Of a DNA stretch of 64,000 bases, positions 29,610 to 39,749 are shown one piece after another (within the stretch, counting starts at the first letter, position 1; every line of letters starts with the position of its first letter). Source of the stretch: Prorocentrum cordatum (Eukaryota > Sar > Dinophyceae > Prorocentrales > Prorocentraceae); contig CAUYUJ010019337.1 of assembly GCA_963575745.1 (NCBI GenBank), positions 336,794 through 400,793 on the forward strand, in the 5' to 3' direction. Under the pieces are notes generated by a model that saw only the letters and a program-made list of their open reading frames with translations, did not search any database and was not told where the DNA came from. The position numbers and the translations under genes were made by a program.

Positions 29610-29873
29610 CTGCCAGGGGAGACTGGCCTCCCGTCCGCGGCAGTGGCCCGCAGGCCCCGCAAGATCGCGGCGCGGCCTCGCGGAAGAAGGCCACGAAGCG
29701 CTCCCAGAGCGTGTCCTTCTTCGTGCCCTCGAAGAACGACTGGAGCACGTCGCCCGACGCCCCCGTTCCGGTGCGGAGGGCACACGCCAACGGAGCCCCG
29801 ATCATGCAGGCGAGACTGCCCGACCAGCTTCGTGGTGATGACGACAGCGCCCCATCCTCGGCCTCCCCCATCC
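29610..29873 (-). CDS. Candidate internal exon, unknown protein
   Basis: Minus frame with acceptor CCCTTAG|GG at 29,874/29,873 and donor CTGGCAG|GTGCC at 29,610/29,609. The middle reads SGDVLQSFFEGTKKDTLWER then FVAFFREAA; codons there end in G or C without exception while second positions are mixed, typical of dinoflagellate coding DNA. A plus frame over the same bases (SFFVPSKNDWSTSPDAPVPV) is also open and GC-ending, so strand is a judgement. No family recognised. Confidence 0.35.
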
Positions 29874-29879
29874 CTAAGG

Positions 29880-30480
29880 GCTTGACACGACTCTTCTCCA
29901 ATCGGCCTGCGGGGATCAAGCTAGATGAATCGAGGTACCTCGAGGGACGTCCAGAGAAATATAGGTAAATCCAAAGCTGCCCAGGTAAGCCTGGCACAGA
30001 TCGCGGAAGCTCCAGCGCGAGCCGAGGGACGGCAGAAATCGTTCAGCCTCTCGCGACCCCGGATCCCCCGGCTGGCTTCCCAGCCTCTGCAGATGTATGG
30101 TGGACACCCGCTCAAAAGGAGCCGTCGATGAACCTTTGCGGGCTTGCGAGGGCCCCTGGGCCTCCAAACCACTCCCCAGATGACCCCGATGGCTGCGTGG
30201 GCCTCCTTGAGGATCCACACACGGCCCAACCAACCCCACAGACCGCCCCAACCCGCCGAGACCGCCTCAGTATGGCCCCACGGTGTCCCCTGGTAGGCCC
30301 TGTGATCGATGGTTCCAAGATGGGGTCCTGAGGGATGGGGGCCTGAGGATAGGAAGGGATCCAAGTGTAGATTTACGCTGTTTGAGGCACCTCGTCCTCA
30401 GGACCCCATCTTTGACCCGCTGATGACATGGCTTAGGGCAAAGCCTCCCGACAGGTTCGACTTTTGTTCTGGCAGCGTAC
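29880..30480. other. Anonymous DNA
   Basis: No gene or known repeat recognised. Confidence 0.4.
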
Positions 30481-30484
30481 GATC

Positions 30485-30720
30485 CAAATGGCTCAATGGG
30501 GCTTCGAAGAATGCCCACAAGGCTCCCAAGAGCTTCCAAGATGACCCGAATCTGGCCGTCAAGATGGCTCTCCAAGACGACCCAAGACCGCTTCAAGATG
30601 GCCCACATATCCTCCAGATGCCCCCCTAGATCTTCCAAAAAAGCTCCGAGAGGCCCCAAGGGACCCAAAGACAACCCCCTGAGACCCTCCGAGGGTCTCA
30701 AGCCCGTGGCGGGGCAAGCC
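30485..30720. repeat. CCAAGATGGCYC-type slippage DNA
   Basis: Irregular CCAAGA / CCTCCAGATGCCC words, similar in style to 13,185-14,290. Confidence 0.6.
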
Positions 30721-31250
30721 AATGATGTCGCGACGCCTCGAGGTAAGAATGCGGTCGACCTACCTGCATGTTTTTTTTTGCTACCTGAGCCATGGAAATG
30801 TGCGTCATCCTTTGTTCGTCGTTCTTCCATCTCCGTCGATCCACCCGGCTGAAAGATTCGCGGATCGCCCGTTCGCCTTCCTGCACGTTTGTTGGTGCGT
30901 GCCTCTATTTGCGCATAGCCGTGCTTCGCCTCACGCGGCTCCGTGGATTCAGTCCATTGGGTCGCACTGGCATGTGCATATTGCATACATGTAAATATGT
31001 ATATTTACAAACGCATAGCACACACATACTTTGTATGTACATAGATGCGCCCACGTATACCCGATGTGCCGTACCATAGAAAGTCGCGAGAGCTGGCCAA
31101 GATCGGAGGAGACCCGCGGCAGGCGGCGGAGCGCGAGAGCCGCAAAAACGGGCGACGCTGACCAGCGGGGATCCGTGGTGACCGAGTCGCAGACTTTTCG
31201 GCACGTCGGGTGCTCGACGGGGTCCTGTGGGGAGCCAGTACAGTCGAGGC
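30721..31250. other. Anonymous, partly AT-richer DNA
   Basis: 30,970-31,070 is unusually AT-rich for this window (ATACATGTAAATATGTATAT) and may be a short microsatellite relic. No gene seen. Confidence 0.4.
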
Positions 31251-31418
31251 GTTGACCTAAGGAACCCTAAATAAGGAACGAGGCCCCTTTTTTCCATAAG
31301 TTGAGCTTCGATTTCGTATCGAAAACCTAAGGGAAATCCAGGGCAAGCTGCGAAACAATTAAGGAACGCGGAACCCCTCCCCAACGAAAAGGGTTCCTTC
31401 TTCAGGGCCCCGACTGTA
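31251..31418. repeat. Left direct repeat of the TRIM-like unit
   Basis: See the parent unit; 168 bases. It contains GAACGCGGAACCCCTCCCCA near its middle. Confidence 0.85.
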
Positions 31419-31620
31419 GGGATCTGGCCCAAAAGGGGGCTTCATCGGACCGGGATTGACGACACGTCGCCGGCAGATGGCACGGGCTGGCGACACCGGG
31501 CGTGCGCCTGGGCAGTGGGACGCGACCAGGCCCTGATCGGCGATGAACGGGCGAGTGGGCATCGATGCCCCCGCCGTGACCCCCCCTCGGCAAGAAGACG
31601 ATCACTACTATAAGCATGCC

Positions 31621-31757
31621 TTTTGGGAGACCCGCGCAAATGTCTCGGGTCGGCGTCGGACCCCCCTCCGGGGCGCACGGGGCGCGCCAGGGACGGCGTC
31701 GGAGACGCCGCCAAGGGGACCCAACGCCGATCCGAGAAATCCGCGCGGCCCCTGAGG
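31621..31757. mobile_element. Foldback family F2, copy 2
   Basis: Shares GGGCGCACGGGGCGCGCCAG, GACGGCGTCGGAGACGCCGC and GATCCGAGAAATCCGCGCGG with copies at 6,429 and 55,362. The left end (GGGAGACCCGCGCAAATGTC) is the most diverged of the three. Confidence 0.65.
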
Positions 31758-31769
31758 CAGGAGAGCCCA

Positions 31770-31990
31770 GAATCGAATCGATCAGTCAGATCGGCGGTCG
31801 AAAAGAATCCGGATCGGCGGGAATCGGCAGCCAAGTCGGGAGAAATCGAATCGGCGGGAGTCGGCAGGCTGTCCAGGCCTGCAGTTGAGACGCCGAAGCG
31901 AACATTGGAATCCGAAGTCGAATCGGAATCGGAGCCGATTGGAATCGCAGAGAATCGAGTCGGAGGAATCGAAATATGGTCTGTGAGGTC
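31770..31990. repeat. GAATCGGA-type degenerate repeat
   Basis: GAATCGGCGG, GAATCGGAATCGGA and related words recur about twelve times with irregular spacing. Confidence 0.65.
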
Positions 31991-32455
31991 GGGTGCTGCT
32001 GGGGGGCGGCACGGCGGCGACCTCCTCTGGGGGATCCTCTTTGGCCCGGCCGACCAGCATCTTCGCAACGGATGCTGGCAGCCCTTCGGGCGCCTGGCGC
32101 CGCTGGCGCGCTCCAGCGGGCAGGGAAGTGATGGGGGAGGATGCGATAGGTTCGTGTCGTGCGGACCCCGGCGTTGGTTCCTGACACCGCGGGGATCGTT
32201 CAACCTTGAACGATCGGCCGATTCCGGAGCGTCCGATCTTTCGACGTCGACTGACTTTGGGTCGCCAGCGGCGTTCAACCTTGAATGCCTACGGCGGGGT
32301 CGCGGCCGGTCGACACGACGCGAACCTTATTACTAATTACCCTGCTCGGGGAACGGACGAACGAACGAACGAACGACCACCGGTGCGGACAGCAGTCTGG
32401 GCCTACTGGAGACCAGGTGAACGAAGCCGTGGCCTCTGAAATACTATTGTGTATT

Positions 32456-32575
32456 AAAATGCTGGAGGGAGGGGAGGGAGGGAGAGGGAGAGGATGAAGG
32501 GCGGGGAGGCGAGGGGAGGGAGATGCTCAGGGAGAGAGAAAGAGAGGGAGGGATGGGGGAGAGGGGAGAGAAGCA
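32456..32575. repeat. Purine tract (GGGA/GAGA)n
   Basis: GGAGGGA, GAGGGAGAGG and GAGAGAAAGAGAGG runs over about 120 bases. Confidence 0.8.
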
Positions 32576-32824
32576 CTGCGACGCCCCAGCCAGCTCTCGA
32601 AGCTCGAGCCCGAGGGCGCTGCGGCGCGCGAGCGCTCCGCTGGAGGCTGCGGGGCCGGGGGCCCAGCCGTGCGTCAGCTCCACCCCGCGCGCGGCCAAGG
32701 CTCGAGGGCGGGGCTCTGGCGGCGGTCGCCTCGGAGCACGGCGGGGACGTCAGCGTGAAAGCTGCCCAGTCGCGCCCCTGGCGTGCCTGGGCGCGCAGGC
32801 CCCAGCTCGCGTTAGAGTAGGGGG

Positions 32825-32994
32825 CGTTGACCTAAGGAACCCTAAATAAGGAACGGGGCCCCTTTCCCCCATAAGTTGAACTTCGATTGTCCATGGGAAA
32901 CCTCAGGAAAACCCGAGGATCACTGTGAAACAAGTTGAGGAACACGGAGCCCCTCCCGAACGAAAAGGGTCCCTTCCTCAGGGCCCCGGCTGTA
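32825..32994. repeat. Right direct repeat of the TRIM-like unit
   Basis: 170 bases, direct copy of 31,251-31,418. Confidence 0.85.
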
Positions 32995-32997
32995 CGC

Positions 32998-33250
32998 TGC
33001 GGCAGGTGCGTGCGGGCAAGATCCTCGCCCGCCGCGCATCCCAAAAGGAACATCTTGCGCACCTCTGGAGCCGGCGACTCTGTCTTCCCCACCACTTCCC
33101 ATACTTTCCCATATTTTCTGGGGAATCGACGATTAATTGTGTCTGTGTGTTTCTTTCCCTCCTGAGCTGCAGGTGCGTGCGGGCAAGATCCTCGCCCGCC
33201 GCGCATCCCAAAGAGGAACATCTTGCGCACCTCTGGAGCCGGCGGCTCGC
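32998..33250. repeat. Direct repeat pair, ~80 bp, ~165 bp apart
   Basis: CAGGTGCGTGCGGGCAAGAT, CCTCGCCCGCCGCGCATCCC and CATCTTGCGCACCTCTGGAG occur at 33,002-33,080 and again at 33,171-33,245 with only a few mismatches. Their near identity marks a recent duplication. Confidence 0.9.
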
Positions 33251-33337
33251 GGCCCAGCCGTTCCATCGATGGCCTGCCGCAAGCGGCGGGCACCCGCGGG
33301 GGGCACAGCTGGGAGACCGCAGGGTAATTACGCGGAC

Positions 33338-33341
<4 letters not shown>

Positions 33342-33415
<74 letters not shown>
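33342..33415 (-). repeat. Poly(T) run of 74, i.e. poly(A) on minus
   Basis: Seventy-four consecutive T, then ATTTTGTTTTTTTTTT. On minus this is an A-rich 3' tail, which may mark the end of a retroposed minus-strand transcript whose body would lie beyond 33,430. No such body could be identified. Confidence 0.9.
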
Positions 33416-33417
<2 letters not shown>

Positions 33418-33429
33418 TTTGTTTTTTTT

Positions 33430-34010
33430 TGGGCGGTCTCTACATGGCGTGCTCTGGGAGGCCGCACCGCCGCGGACCCCCCGATTTCGATATTGAGACT
33501 GGGACAACAGACTCGTCTTTTTTCGTCAGCGTCGGCAGACCGCGCCGCGCGCGCGGGGAACCTGCTCTCGACTTCGCGGAAAGATGCGTGCCCCACCCTC
33601 CTGCAGTAGTTCTCCAGGCGGACCGCTATGTCGCTGGTCATGGAAAACCTGAACCTAAAAATGCTGCCTTCCGCCGGCCTTCCGCCAACCTCCGCCTGCG
33701 GAGCCGCCGCCGTGTTTACTTCCGCGGGCTACCGCCGCTCTTCCGCCGAGGAAGAGATGCCAACATCTCCTCTCGACCCCTCGAATGCGAGGCCCCATCT
33801 CCGGATCGCCCCCTTCTGTGAGGGCCCTTGGGCACGAAGCCGGGTGCAGACGCCCACTGTGTGCAAAGGCTACAGCGCCCAGCTCCGTGGGCTCTGCGTG
33901 AGCACCTTCCTGGCGCCCAATCGGCTCTCTGGACGCGTTCGCGAGCGCCCTCGCTGCGAACCAGAGCCCAGACCCCCGACGTCTTGATTCTTTCTTGGCG
34001 GCGCGCACCA
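33430..34010. other. Anonymous DNA
   Basis: 33,660-33,730 has GCCTTCCGCC repeats. No recognised gene. A minus frame ending at 33,414 (TSDIAVRLENYCRRVGHASF) next to the poly(A) is open for 75 codons but unidentified. Confidence 0.4.
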
Positions 34011-34149
34011 GGGGGTAGGGGAGGGGGGAAGGCTTCTTAGAAGGAGGCTGCTTCTTAGACGGCGCCGGCCTTGCATCTACAAAGAAGGCCCGCGCCTCCT
34101 GAGAAGCAGGGGTGCTTCTAAGAAGCCTTCCCCCCTCCCCCTACCCCCT
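34011..34149. mobile_element. Foldback element, ~139 bp, ~50-bp inverted ends
   Basis: Left GGGGGTAGGGGAGGGGGGAA then GGCTTCTTAGAAG; right end read inward GGGGTAGGGGGAGGGGGGAA then GGCTTCTTAGAAG. A second inner pair GCTTCTTAGA / TGAGAAGC follows. This long inverted repeat makes a hairpin with a short loop (34,062-34,090). No target duplication fixed, no second copy in the window. Confidence 0.75.
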
Positions 34150-34214
34150 TCTGCGCGTGGCCAGCTTTCATGACGTCGACCCCCAGAAGCCTGGACCGTT
34201 TCCCCGGGACCGGT

Positions 34215-34410
34215 TTCTCATCCCGATAGTCGTTTCTTGACGGCCCCGAGGCCGGGGACGGGCCCTCTGGAGGCCGAAGATAGCGGAGAACCCCCCGCCG
34301 TGATGTTCTCGCAGCGCGGGGAGGTCTGGGAGCGCAGCCGGCGCCTCCCCGAGGCCACGACCCGCCCCCAGGACTCGGGGGCGGCCAAGAGGGGGGCGTC
34401 CAGGAGGGGG
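34215..34410. other. Coding-like GC-rich island, strand uncertain
   Basis: Plus frame VMFSQRGEVWERSRRLPEAT (34,303-34,362) has exclusively G/C-ending codons; a minus frame (SWGRVVASGRRRLRSQTSPR) has the same property, since the saturated codon position is shared. Possible exon, no family recognised. Confidence 0.2.
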
Positions 34411-34800
34411 GGGGGCGCAACTCGTGGCCGGCGGCGTGTGCGCGGCCCGGGGGGGTGGGGCCGTGGACGAATCGAGAGGAGAGGGGGCGCCATGAAATCT
34501 GCGAGGATCTCATGGCCCCCGCCATGCTGCCCCCCCCCCCCCCCCGGTCCCCCCCCCCCTCCTGGCCGCCCCCGCCGAGGCCTCCACGAGCCGTGCCGCC
34601 GCAGCCGCCGGCCCGCCCGGGCGGGGCCCTCGCCCACGTCGGGCCCCGGCCCGAGGGGCGGCGGCGCGGCTGGGCGGCGGCGGGCGCGCGCGGGCCCCGC
34701 CTCTCTCTGCCCCTTCCCTCCCTCTCTGCCAACTCCCAGGAGTCCCGACCTTTTCCCACATGTCCTGGGCCTTCGTCCTCCCCCCCCCCACTTCCCAATC
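34410..34800. other. Extremely GC-rich DNA with C and G runs
   Basis: Includes C runs of 16 and 11 at 34,530-34,558 and a G-rich stretch at 34,380-34,470. Open in several frames only because of composition. Confidence 0.4.
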
Positions 34801-35034
34801 TCTCCCCATCTCCTCCCGGGAGCCGGCGGTTGTGATGGTGTCTCCGTGGCTTCTCCCTGCCTGCTCTCTGCTGCTCCCCCCTGCTGAGCTGCCCCACCCC
34901 TCGTGGGACGGGGCCAAGGCGAGGATAACATCGGCTGGGGATACAGCGAGAATCTCTGAGATCCTGCGGCTCTGGAGGTTTCGGTGTGACCCAAACATGA
35001 GATCCAGCTGAGAAGGGGTGGTGCACCAGACTTG

Positions 35035-35190
35035 GGGCAATTGTATTGCAAATGTACTGCGCTGGAGAGTTGCATTGCGTTGTATTGCAGGTAATGTATT
35101 GCACGCGAAGATCCAACAATACATTTGGGGCCCGGAATGTAGTGCAAGCCCCAGATGTATTGCACATCCACAAATCTATTGCATCCCCCC
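35035..35190. repeat. TGTATTGCA degenerate repeat
   Basis: TATTGCA or close variants occur at about 35,042, 35,067, 35,078, 35,096, 35,113 (CAATACA inverted), 35,157 and 35,178. Spacing is irregular at 10-45 bases. Confidence 0.6.
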
Positions 35191-35830
35191 CTTGTCGCTG
35201 GAAGCCCTTTTGGGTCAACCCGAAGGATGTCTCGGGCGCCGCCGCCTTCTCAGAGCGTTCCGGAACGCTCTTACAGCGTCCCAGAACACTCTGGAACTGA
35301 TTTGTCCTCGTCCTAGCTCCGCCCGGCGTCTCCGCCGTCGTCATCGCCGCCGCGACGCCCGCGCATTCATGTTATTACCAGTGGCGGCTCGCGCGCGACC
35401 GCGCGCGCCACTGCGCTGGGCACTTCCGCTCGTCCGACGGGGGCCCAGGCGGACATCATTTTTTGTTTTCCGCCCGCAACTCGTCTAAAGTAACAGCGGG
35501 CAGAATACGCCTCTGATCTGCTGCCCCCCTTGCCTCCCTGCTGATCCCCCTCCTTCCCTTTCGGCAGGGCGGGACATCGGGGTCCCGAGGGAGACGGGCC
35601 CTGGGCCACTGGGGCCCTACCCCAGGGCCCGCCCCTTCCTCCCGAGCCGTCTTCTGAGCACCCCGGGGCCCTGAGAACGGGCCCCCGGGGAACCCAAAGC
35701 GGCGAAGGACCTCGGGGCCCGCTTCCCTCCGAACCCGCCTCAATCACAGCGATCCCACGGATCCGACGTCACGAACGAATCGCGACATCGCGAAAAATCA
35801 CGACCAGAGCCCTGGACCCCATCTCCCCGC
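35190..35830. other. Anonymous GC-rich DNA
   Basis: No gene or repeat family recognised. Confidence 0.4.
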
Positions 35831-35833
35831 TGC

Positions 35834-36300
35834 ATGTCTCGAGCTGGACCGATCGCTGATGACCCCAGGGCCCGAAAACAGGCAAAAACGCCTGACGTGA
35901 AAAAATTGCAGCGCCCAGATCTCAGGGAACCCAGCACCCAAGCTTTCAACCTGGCCAAAATTGGCTGGGGCAAATGCTGTTCTCCTGCTTCTGCTTCCGC
36001 TCCTGCTCCGGCTCCAGTTCCGGCTCCTGCTCCAGTTCTGGCTCCAGCTCCGGCTCCTGTCTCTGCTCCTCCTGCTTCTCCTTCTCCTCCTCCTCCTCCT
36101 GCTCACCTTGCAGTGTTCAGGGGAGTGTTTTATTGTCAGTTGTGTGATAAATATGCTACCTGTGATGCCCAGCAGCTGCTCTCATTGTCGTGGTAGGCCT
36201 GACTCCAGAGGGATTGTTCAGCCTTCCGCACAGACTGGGAAGCAGGTATTGTCCCGTCTGTGGAGGGGACTGCCTCCCAAGAGCGGTGGTGTGTCCCCCA
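35834..36300 (+). pseudogene. Possible Cys-rich protein fragment, broken frame
   Basis: A plus frame with Ala-Pro/Val-Pro repeats (35,996-36,100, CTCCGGCTCCTG-type DNA repeats) leads into FRGVFYCQLCDKYATC (~36,118-36,165) and stops at 36,196. An overlapping plus frame continues with SRYCPVCGGDCLPRAVVC (~36,240-36,295). Two CxxC motifs in adjacent frames could be one zinc-binding protein with a frameshift, or coincidence. No family assigned. Confidence 0.22.
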
Positions 36301-36637
36301 GATGAGCGACGAAAAGAAACGTGTCTTACGCACTATGACATGGCGACCTTGCGCCGCGGCTTACGCGGGCCGCCAGCGTGGCACGACACATCGACACATT
36401 AGAAACGAGGGCGCTAACTTACGCGCGACCTTGCGCGGCCAGCTTACGCGCCAGTGCTGGTGAAGACGACACCGTCTGTATTGCGTCACTCAGACGTGAA
36501 TCCGTCTCGTGCTCGGCCTTGGCCTGGTCTCCACGCGTTGCCCAACTCAATTCGAGCTCCTACCGACCCGGGCCAGTGCAAACCCCTGTGTCAGTCAGGC
36601 TTTGCAGGATCCTGCAAGATTTGGCGCTCTGGATAGA

Positions 36638-37053
36638 GGCCTCCTTGATGGGGTCGGAGTAGATTGGATCGGAGGATCGCGCCGCATCGCCGATACATCG
36701 GCGATGCATCGGCGATGTATCGGCGAATGCACCAGCGATGCATCGTCGACGCCGGCGATGCATCGGCGATGTCGACGTGAAGCACATCGGGCTCCACATC
36801 GAGCCGCATCGCCGATGCGTCGGCGATGCGGCGCCGTCCTCCGACCCCGTCTGCTCGGACCCCATTCGGCGGTGGACAAACCTCCCTTTAGTAAACCGCC
36901 CTTTCGTGAAAACGGCCTATAGGACCGAAGCCGACGCACCCGGACCCGCACCAGTGACGGCCGCGACACCCCCCCGCGGACCGAAAACGGCCGGCTCACG
37001 AATCGACGTGTCAGGGTGGGGGTCCTGTCCACCCCCGACCCATCTGGGAGGCC
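36638..37053. mobile_element. Foldback family F1, copy 3, interrupted by family F4
   Basis: The left end GGCCTCCTTGATGGGGTCGG at 36,638 and the right end CCATCTGGGAGGCC at 37,040-37,053 are the family F1 ends, but the right end is split: CTGCTCGGACCCCA stops at 36,864 and CCATCTGGGAGGCC resumes at 37,040. Removing 36,865-37,042 restores the F1 end seen in copy 2. The core has CATCGCCGATACATCGGCG and CGGGCTCCACATCGAGCC. Confidence 0.85.
36865..37039. mobile_element. Foldback family F4, copy 1, 175 bp, 3-bp target duplication
   Basis: Starts TTCGGCGGTGGACAAACC and ends with the inverse (read inward GTCGGGGGTGGACAGGACC). CCA stands on both sides (36,862-36,864 and 37,040-37,042). Internal words TTTAGTAAAC, TTTCGTGAAAACGGCC and GGACCGAAAACGGCC are shared with copy 2 at 40,955. 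No coding capacity. A 3-bp duplication is typical of CACTA- and PIF/Harbinger-mobilised elements; the mobilising transposase is not in this window. Confidence 0.88.
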
Positions 37054-37061
37054 AGGGACAG

Positions 37062-37190
37062 GCACTCCTCCTCCTCCTCCTCCTCCTCCACCTCCTCTTC
37101 CTCCACCTCCTCCACCTCCTCCTCCTCCTCCTCCTCCTCCACCTCCTCCACCTCCTCCTCCTCCTCCTCACACTCCTCGTCTGGGGCGCC
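37062..37190. repeat. (TCC)n with CCACCTCCT units
   Basis: TCC repeats interrupted by regularly placed CCA. Confidence 0.95.
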
Positions 37191-37194
37191 CGGC

Positions 37195-37369
37195 ACTCCT
37201 CCTCCGCAGCCGCCCGGCCGCAGCTCGCGCCGGGCGGCCCCCCGAGGCCTGCTGGCCGTCGCCCCTCGGGCGGCAGGCGGCCGCCGCCTGCCGGTAGAAG
37301 CAGCGGCCCATCACGCTGCGGCGGAGGGACCGTGCCACGTCCAGCACCCTGCGGGCCTCCAGGGCGGGC

Positions 37370-37371
<2 letters not shown>
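37195..37371 (-). other. Coding-like island beside a (GAC)n tract
   Basis: A minus frame from 37,371 reads VPALEARRVLDVARSLRRSV then MGRCFYRQAAAACRP, nearly all codons G/C-ending. On minus it follows directly after a long (GTC)n run and ends near a (GGA)n run, so it would be an exon between two repeat-filled introns. Family unknown; strand not proven. Confidence 0.25.
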
Positions 37372-37745
<374 letters not shown>

Positions 37746-38060
37746 CGACGACGCCGACCTGTGTCAGAGTCTTCCTGTCAAGAGCTCCGGAATCAGGAGC
37801 GGAACCACTCTTGTCCGATGCGGGCTGTTTTCTTTCGGCTGGGGCCCCGGTGGAAAGCCAGACGAGCGGACCCCCTTCCGAAACACATGGCTTTGCCTAG
37901 TTCCACGTCCAGACTGTAAGCCGCGCGCACCCCGCACCCAAAGGTAGAGGAGGAGGAGGAGACAAAGATCAGAGGAGGAGGAAAGAGGCATATGACATGA
38001 GGGTGGAGGAAAGAGAGCACCGGGTGTTAGGATGATATTGACGGCGGCAGATGAAGTCGA
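37746..38060. other. Anonymous DNA with a short GGA run
   Basis: GGA run at 37,948-37,980. No gene recognised. Confidence 0.4.
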
Positions 38061-38640
38061 GGAGAAGGAAGACCAATGAGGATGATGTTCACGGGGAGCA
38101 GGATGATGATAAGAAAGCAGCAGAGGAATATGAGGATCATGCGAGTACGACGGGGTACGAGGACGCTACCGACGGCCACGGCGGTAGAGAGGGATGGGGA
38201 GCGGGGGGACGGAGGAGGAGAGTTGGAGCAGGGTAAGGAAACTGATAGGGCAACCTATGATGCTGATGTTGAGGCGGAGAAGCACCAGCAAGAGAAGGGC
38301 GAAGCGGGAAACCAGGAGTGCATGTGGAAGAGTAAGGGGAGCATGAGGACGAGGAGGAATACTCGAGCGCAGGCTGAGGATGAGGACGACAAGGCTGCGG
38401 AGCACAAGGGCGGTGAGGCGGACGGACGAGGATGGGAGGAAATCAATGAGAATGCTGTTGTTGATGATGGTGGTGATGATGCTGTTGTTGATGATGCTGT
38501 TTTTGATGATTGTGATGGTGATGCTGCTGCTGATGATGCTGAGGATGATGATGCTGAGGCTGCTGAGGATGCCGATGATGACAATAATGAGGATGTTGAT
38601 GATGGTGGTGATGATGTTGATTGTGTTGATGGTGAGCGCC
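38060..38640. repeat. GAGGATGATG / GATGCTGTTGTT-rich DNA
   Basis: 38,060-38,450 is purine-rich with degenerate GAT/GAG units; 38,450-38,640 is GATGATGCTG/GATGGTGG repeats. Confidence 0.75.
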
Positions 38641-38775
38641 GGCGGCTGGTTTCGCCAGCGCTGGATTCGCTGGCGTTGGTTTCGCCCCGCTGGTTTCGCT
38701 GGCGGCTGGATTCGCCGGCGGCTGGTCTCACCGGCGCTGGTTTCGCCAGCGCTGGTTTCGCCGACGCGAGCCCTA
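38640..38775. repeat. 18-bp minisatellite GCTGGTTTCGCCRGCG, left array
   Basis: About seven units of GCTGGTTTCGCC plus a 6-base variable part (38,646-38,768). The same unit forms an array at the other side of the satellite, at 39,750-39,850. Confidence 0.85.
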
Positions 38776-39745
38776 ACGGGCGGGTCGGGTCGGGCGGGCG
38801 GACCCTAGCGGGCGGGTCGGGTCGGGTCGAGCGGGCGGACCCTGACAGGCAGGTCGGGTCGGGCGGGCGGGACATTCAAGTGTGGGGCACGCTCGACCGA
38901 GCACGCGCGAACCCTAACGGGCGGGTCGGGTCGGGCGGGCGGACCCAAGCGGGCGGGTTGGGTCGGGTCGGGCGGGCGGATCCTGACTGGCGGGTCGGGT
39001 CGGTCGGGCGGGCGGAACATTAAAGTGTGGGGCGCGCTCGACCGAGCACGCGCGAACCCTAACGGGCGGAGTGGGTCGGGCGGGCGGACCCTAGCGGGCG
39101 GGTTGGGTCGGGTCGGGCGGGCGGGACCCTGACTGGCGGTGGGCGGGGCGGGCGGCGCGAACCCTAACGGGGGGTCGGGTCGGGCGGGCGGACCCTGACG
39201 GGCGGGCGGGTCGGGTCGGGCGGCGGATCCTAATGGGCGGGTCGGGTCGGGCGGGCGGGACATTAAAGTGTGGGACGCGCTGGTCCGAGCACGCGCGAAC
39301 CCTAACGGGCGGAGCGGGCCGGGCGGGCGGACCTTAGCGGGCGGGTCGGGTCGGGCGGGCGGACCCTAAAGGGCGGCGGGTCGGTCGGGCGGGCGGAACA
39401 TTAAAGTGCGGGGCGCGTTCGACCGAGCACGCGCGAACCCTAATGGGCGGGTCGGGTCGGGCGGGCGGACCCTAACGGGCGGGTCGGGTCGGGTCGGGCG
39501 GGCGGTTCCTAATGGGCGGGTCGGGTCGGGCGGGCGGGACATTAAAGTGTGGGACGCGCTGGTCCGAGCACGCGCGAACCCTGACGGGCGGAGCGGGCCG
39601 GGCGGGCGGACCTTAGCGGGCGGGTCGGGTCGGGCGGGCGGACCCTAGCGGGCGGGTCGGGTCGGGCGGGCGGGCAGACCCTGACAGGCTGGTCGTGTCG
39701 GGCGGGCGGGACATTCAAGTGTGGGGCACGCTTGACCGAGCACGC
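38775..39745. repeat. GC-rich higher-order satellite, ~138-bp unit
   Basis: Short GGGCGGGTCGGGTCGGGCGG monomers are organised into a higher-order unit marked by GACATTAAAGTGTGG, CGACCGAGCACGCGCGAACC and CTAACGGGCGG. Markers stand at about 38,871, 39,009, 39,260, 39,398, 39,538 and 39,708, so spacing is 138, 251 (one marker lost), 138, 140 and 170. Runs of GGG at 3-6 base intervals make the G-rich strand prone to G-quadruplexes. Confidence 0.92.
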
Positions 39746-39749
39746 GTGG

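Larger units (their letters stand above)
31251..32994. mobile_element. TRIM-like unit: two direct ~170-bp repeats, 1.57 kb apart
   Basis: 31,251-31,418 and 32,825-32,994 are direct repeats, both starting GTTGACCTAAGGAACCCTAA and ending CAGGGCCCCGRCTGTA, with aligned blocks CCATAAGTTGARCTTCGAT and AACGAAAAGGGTYCCTTC throughout. The 1.4 kb between them has no retroelement protein. Terminal direct repeats around a non-coding core fit a terminal-repeat retrotransposon in miniature; two independent insertions of one repeat would look the same. No target duplication or primer-binding site was identified. Confidence 0.5.
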
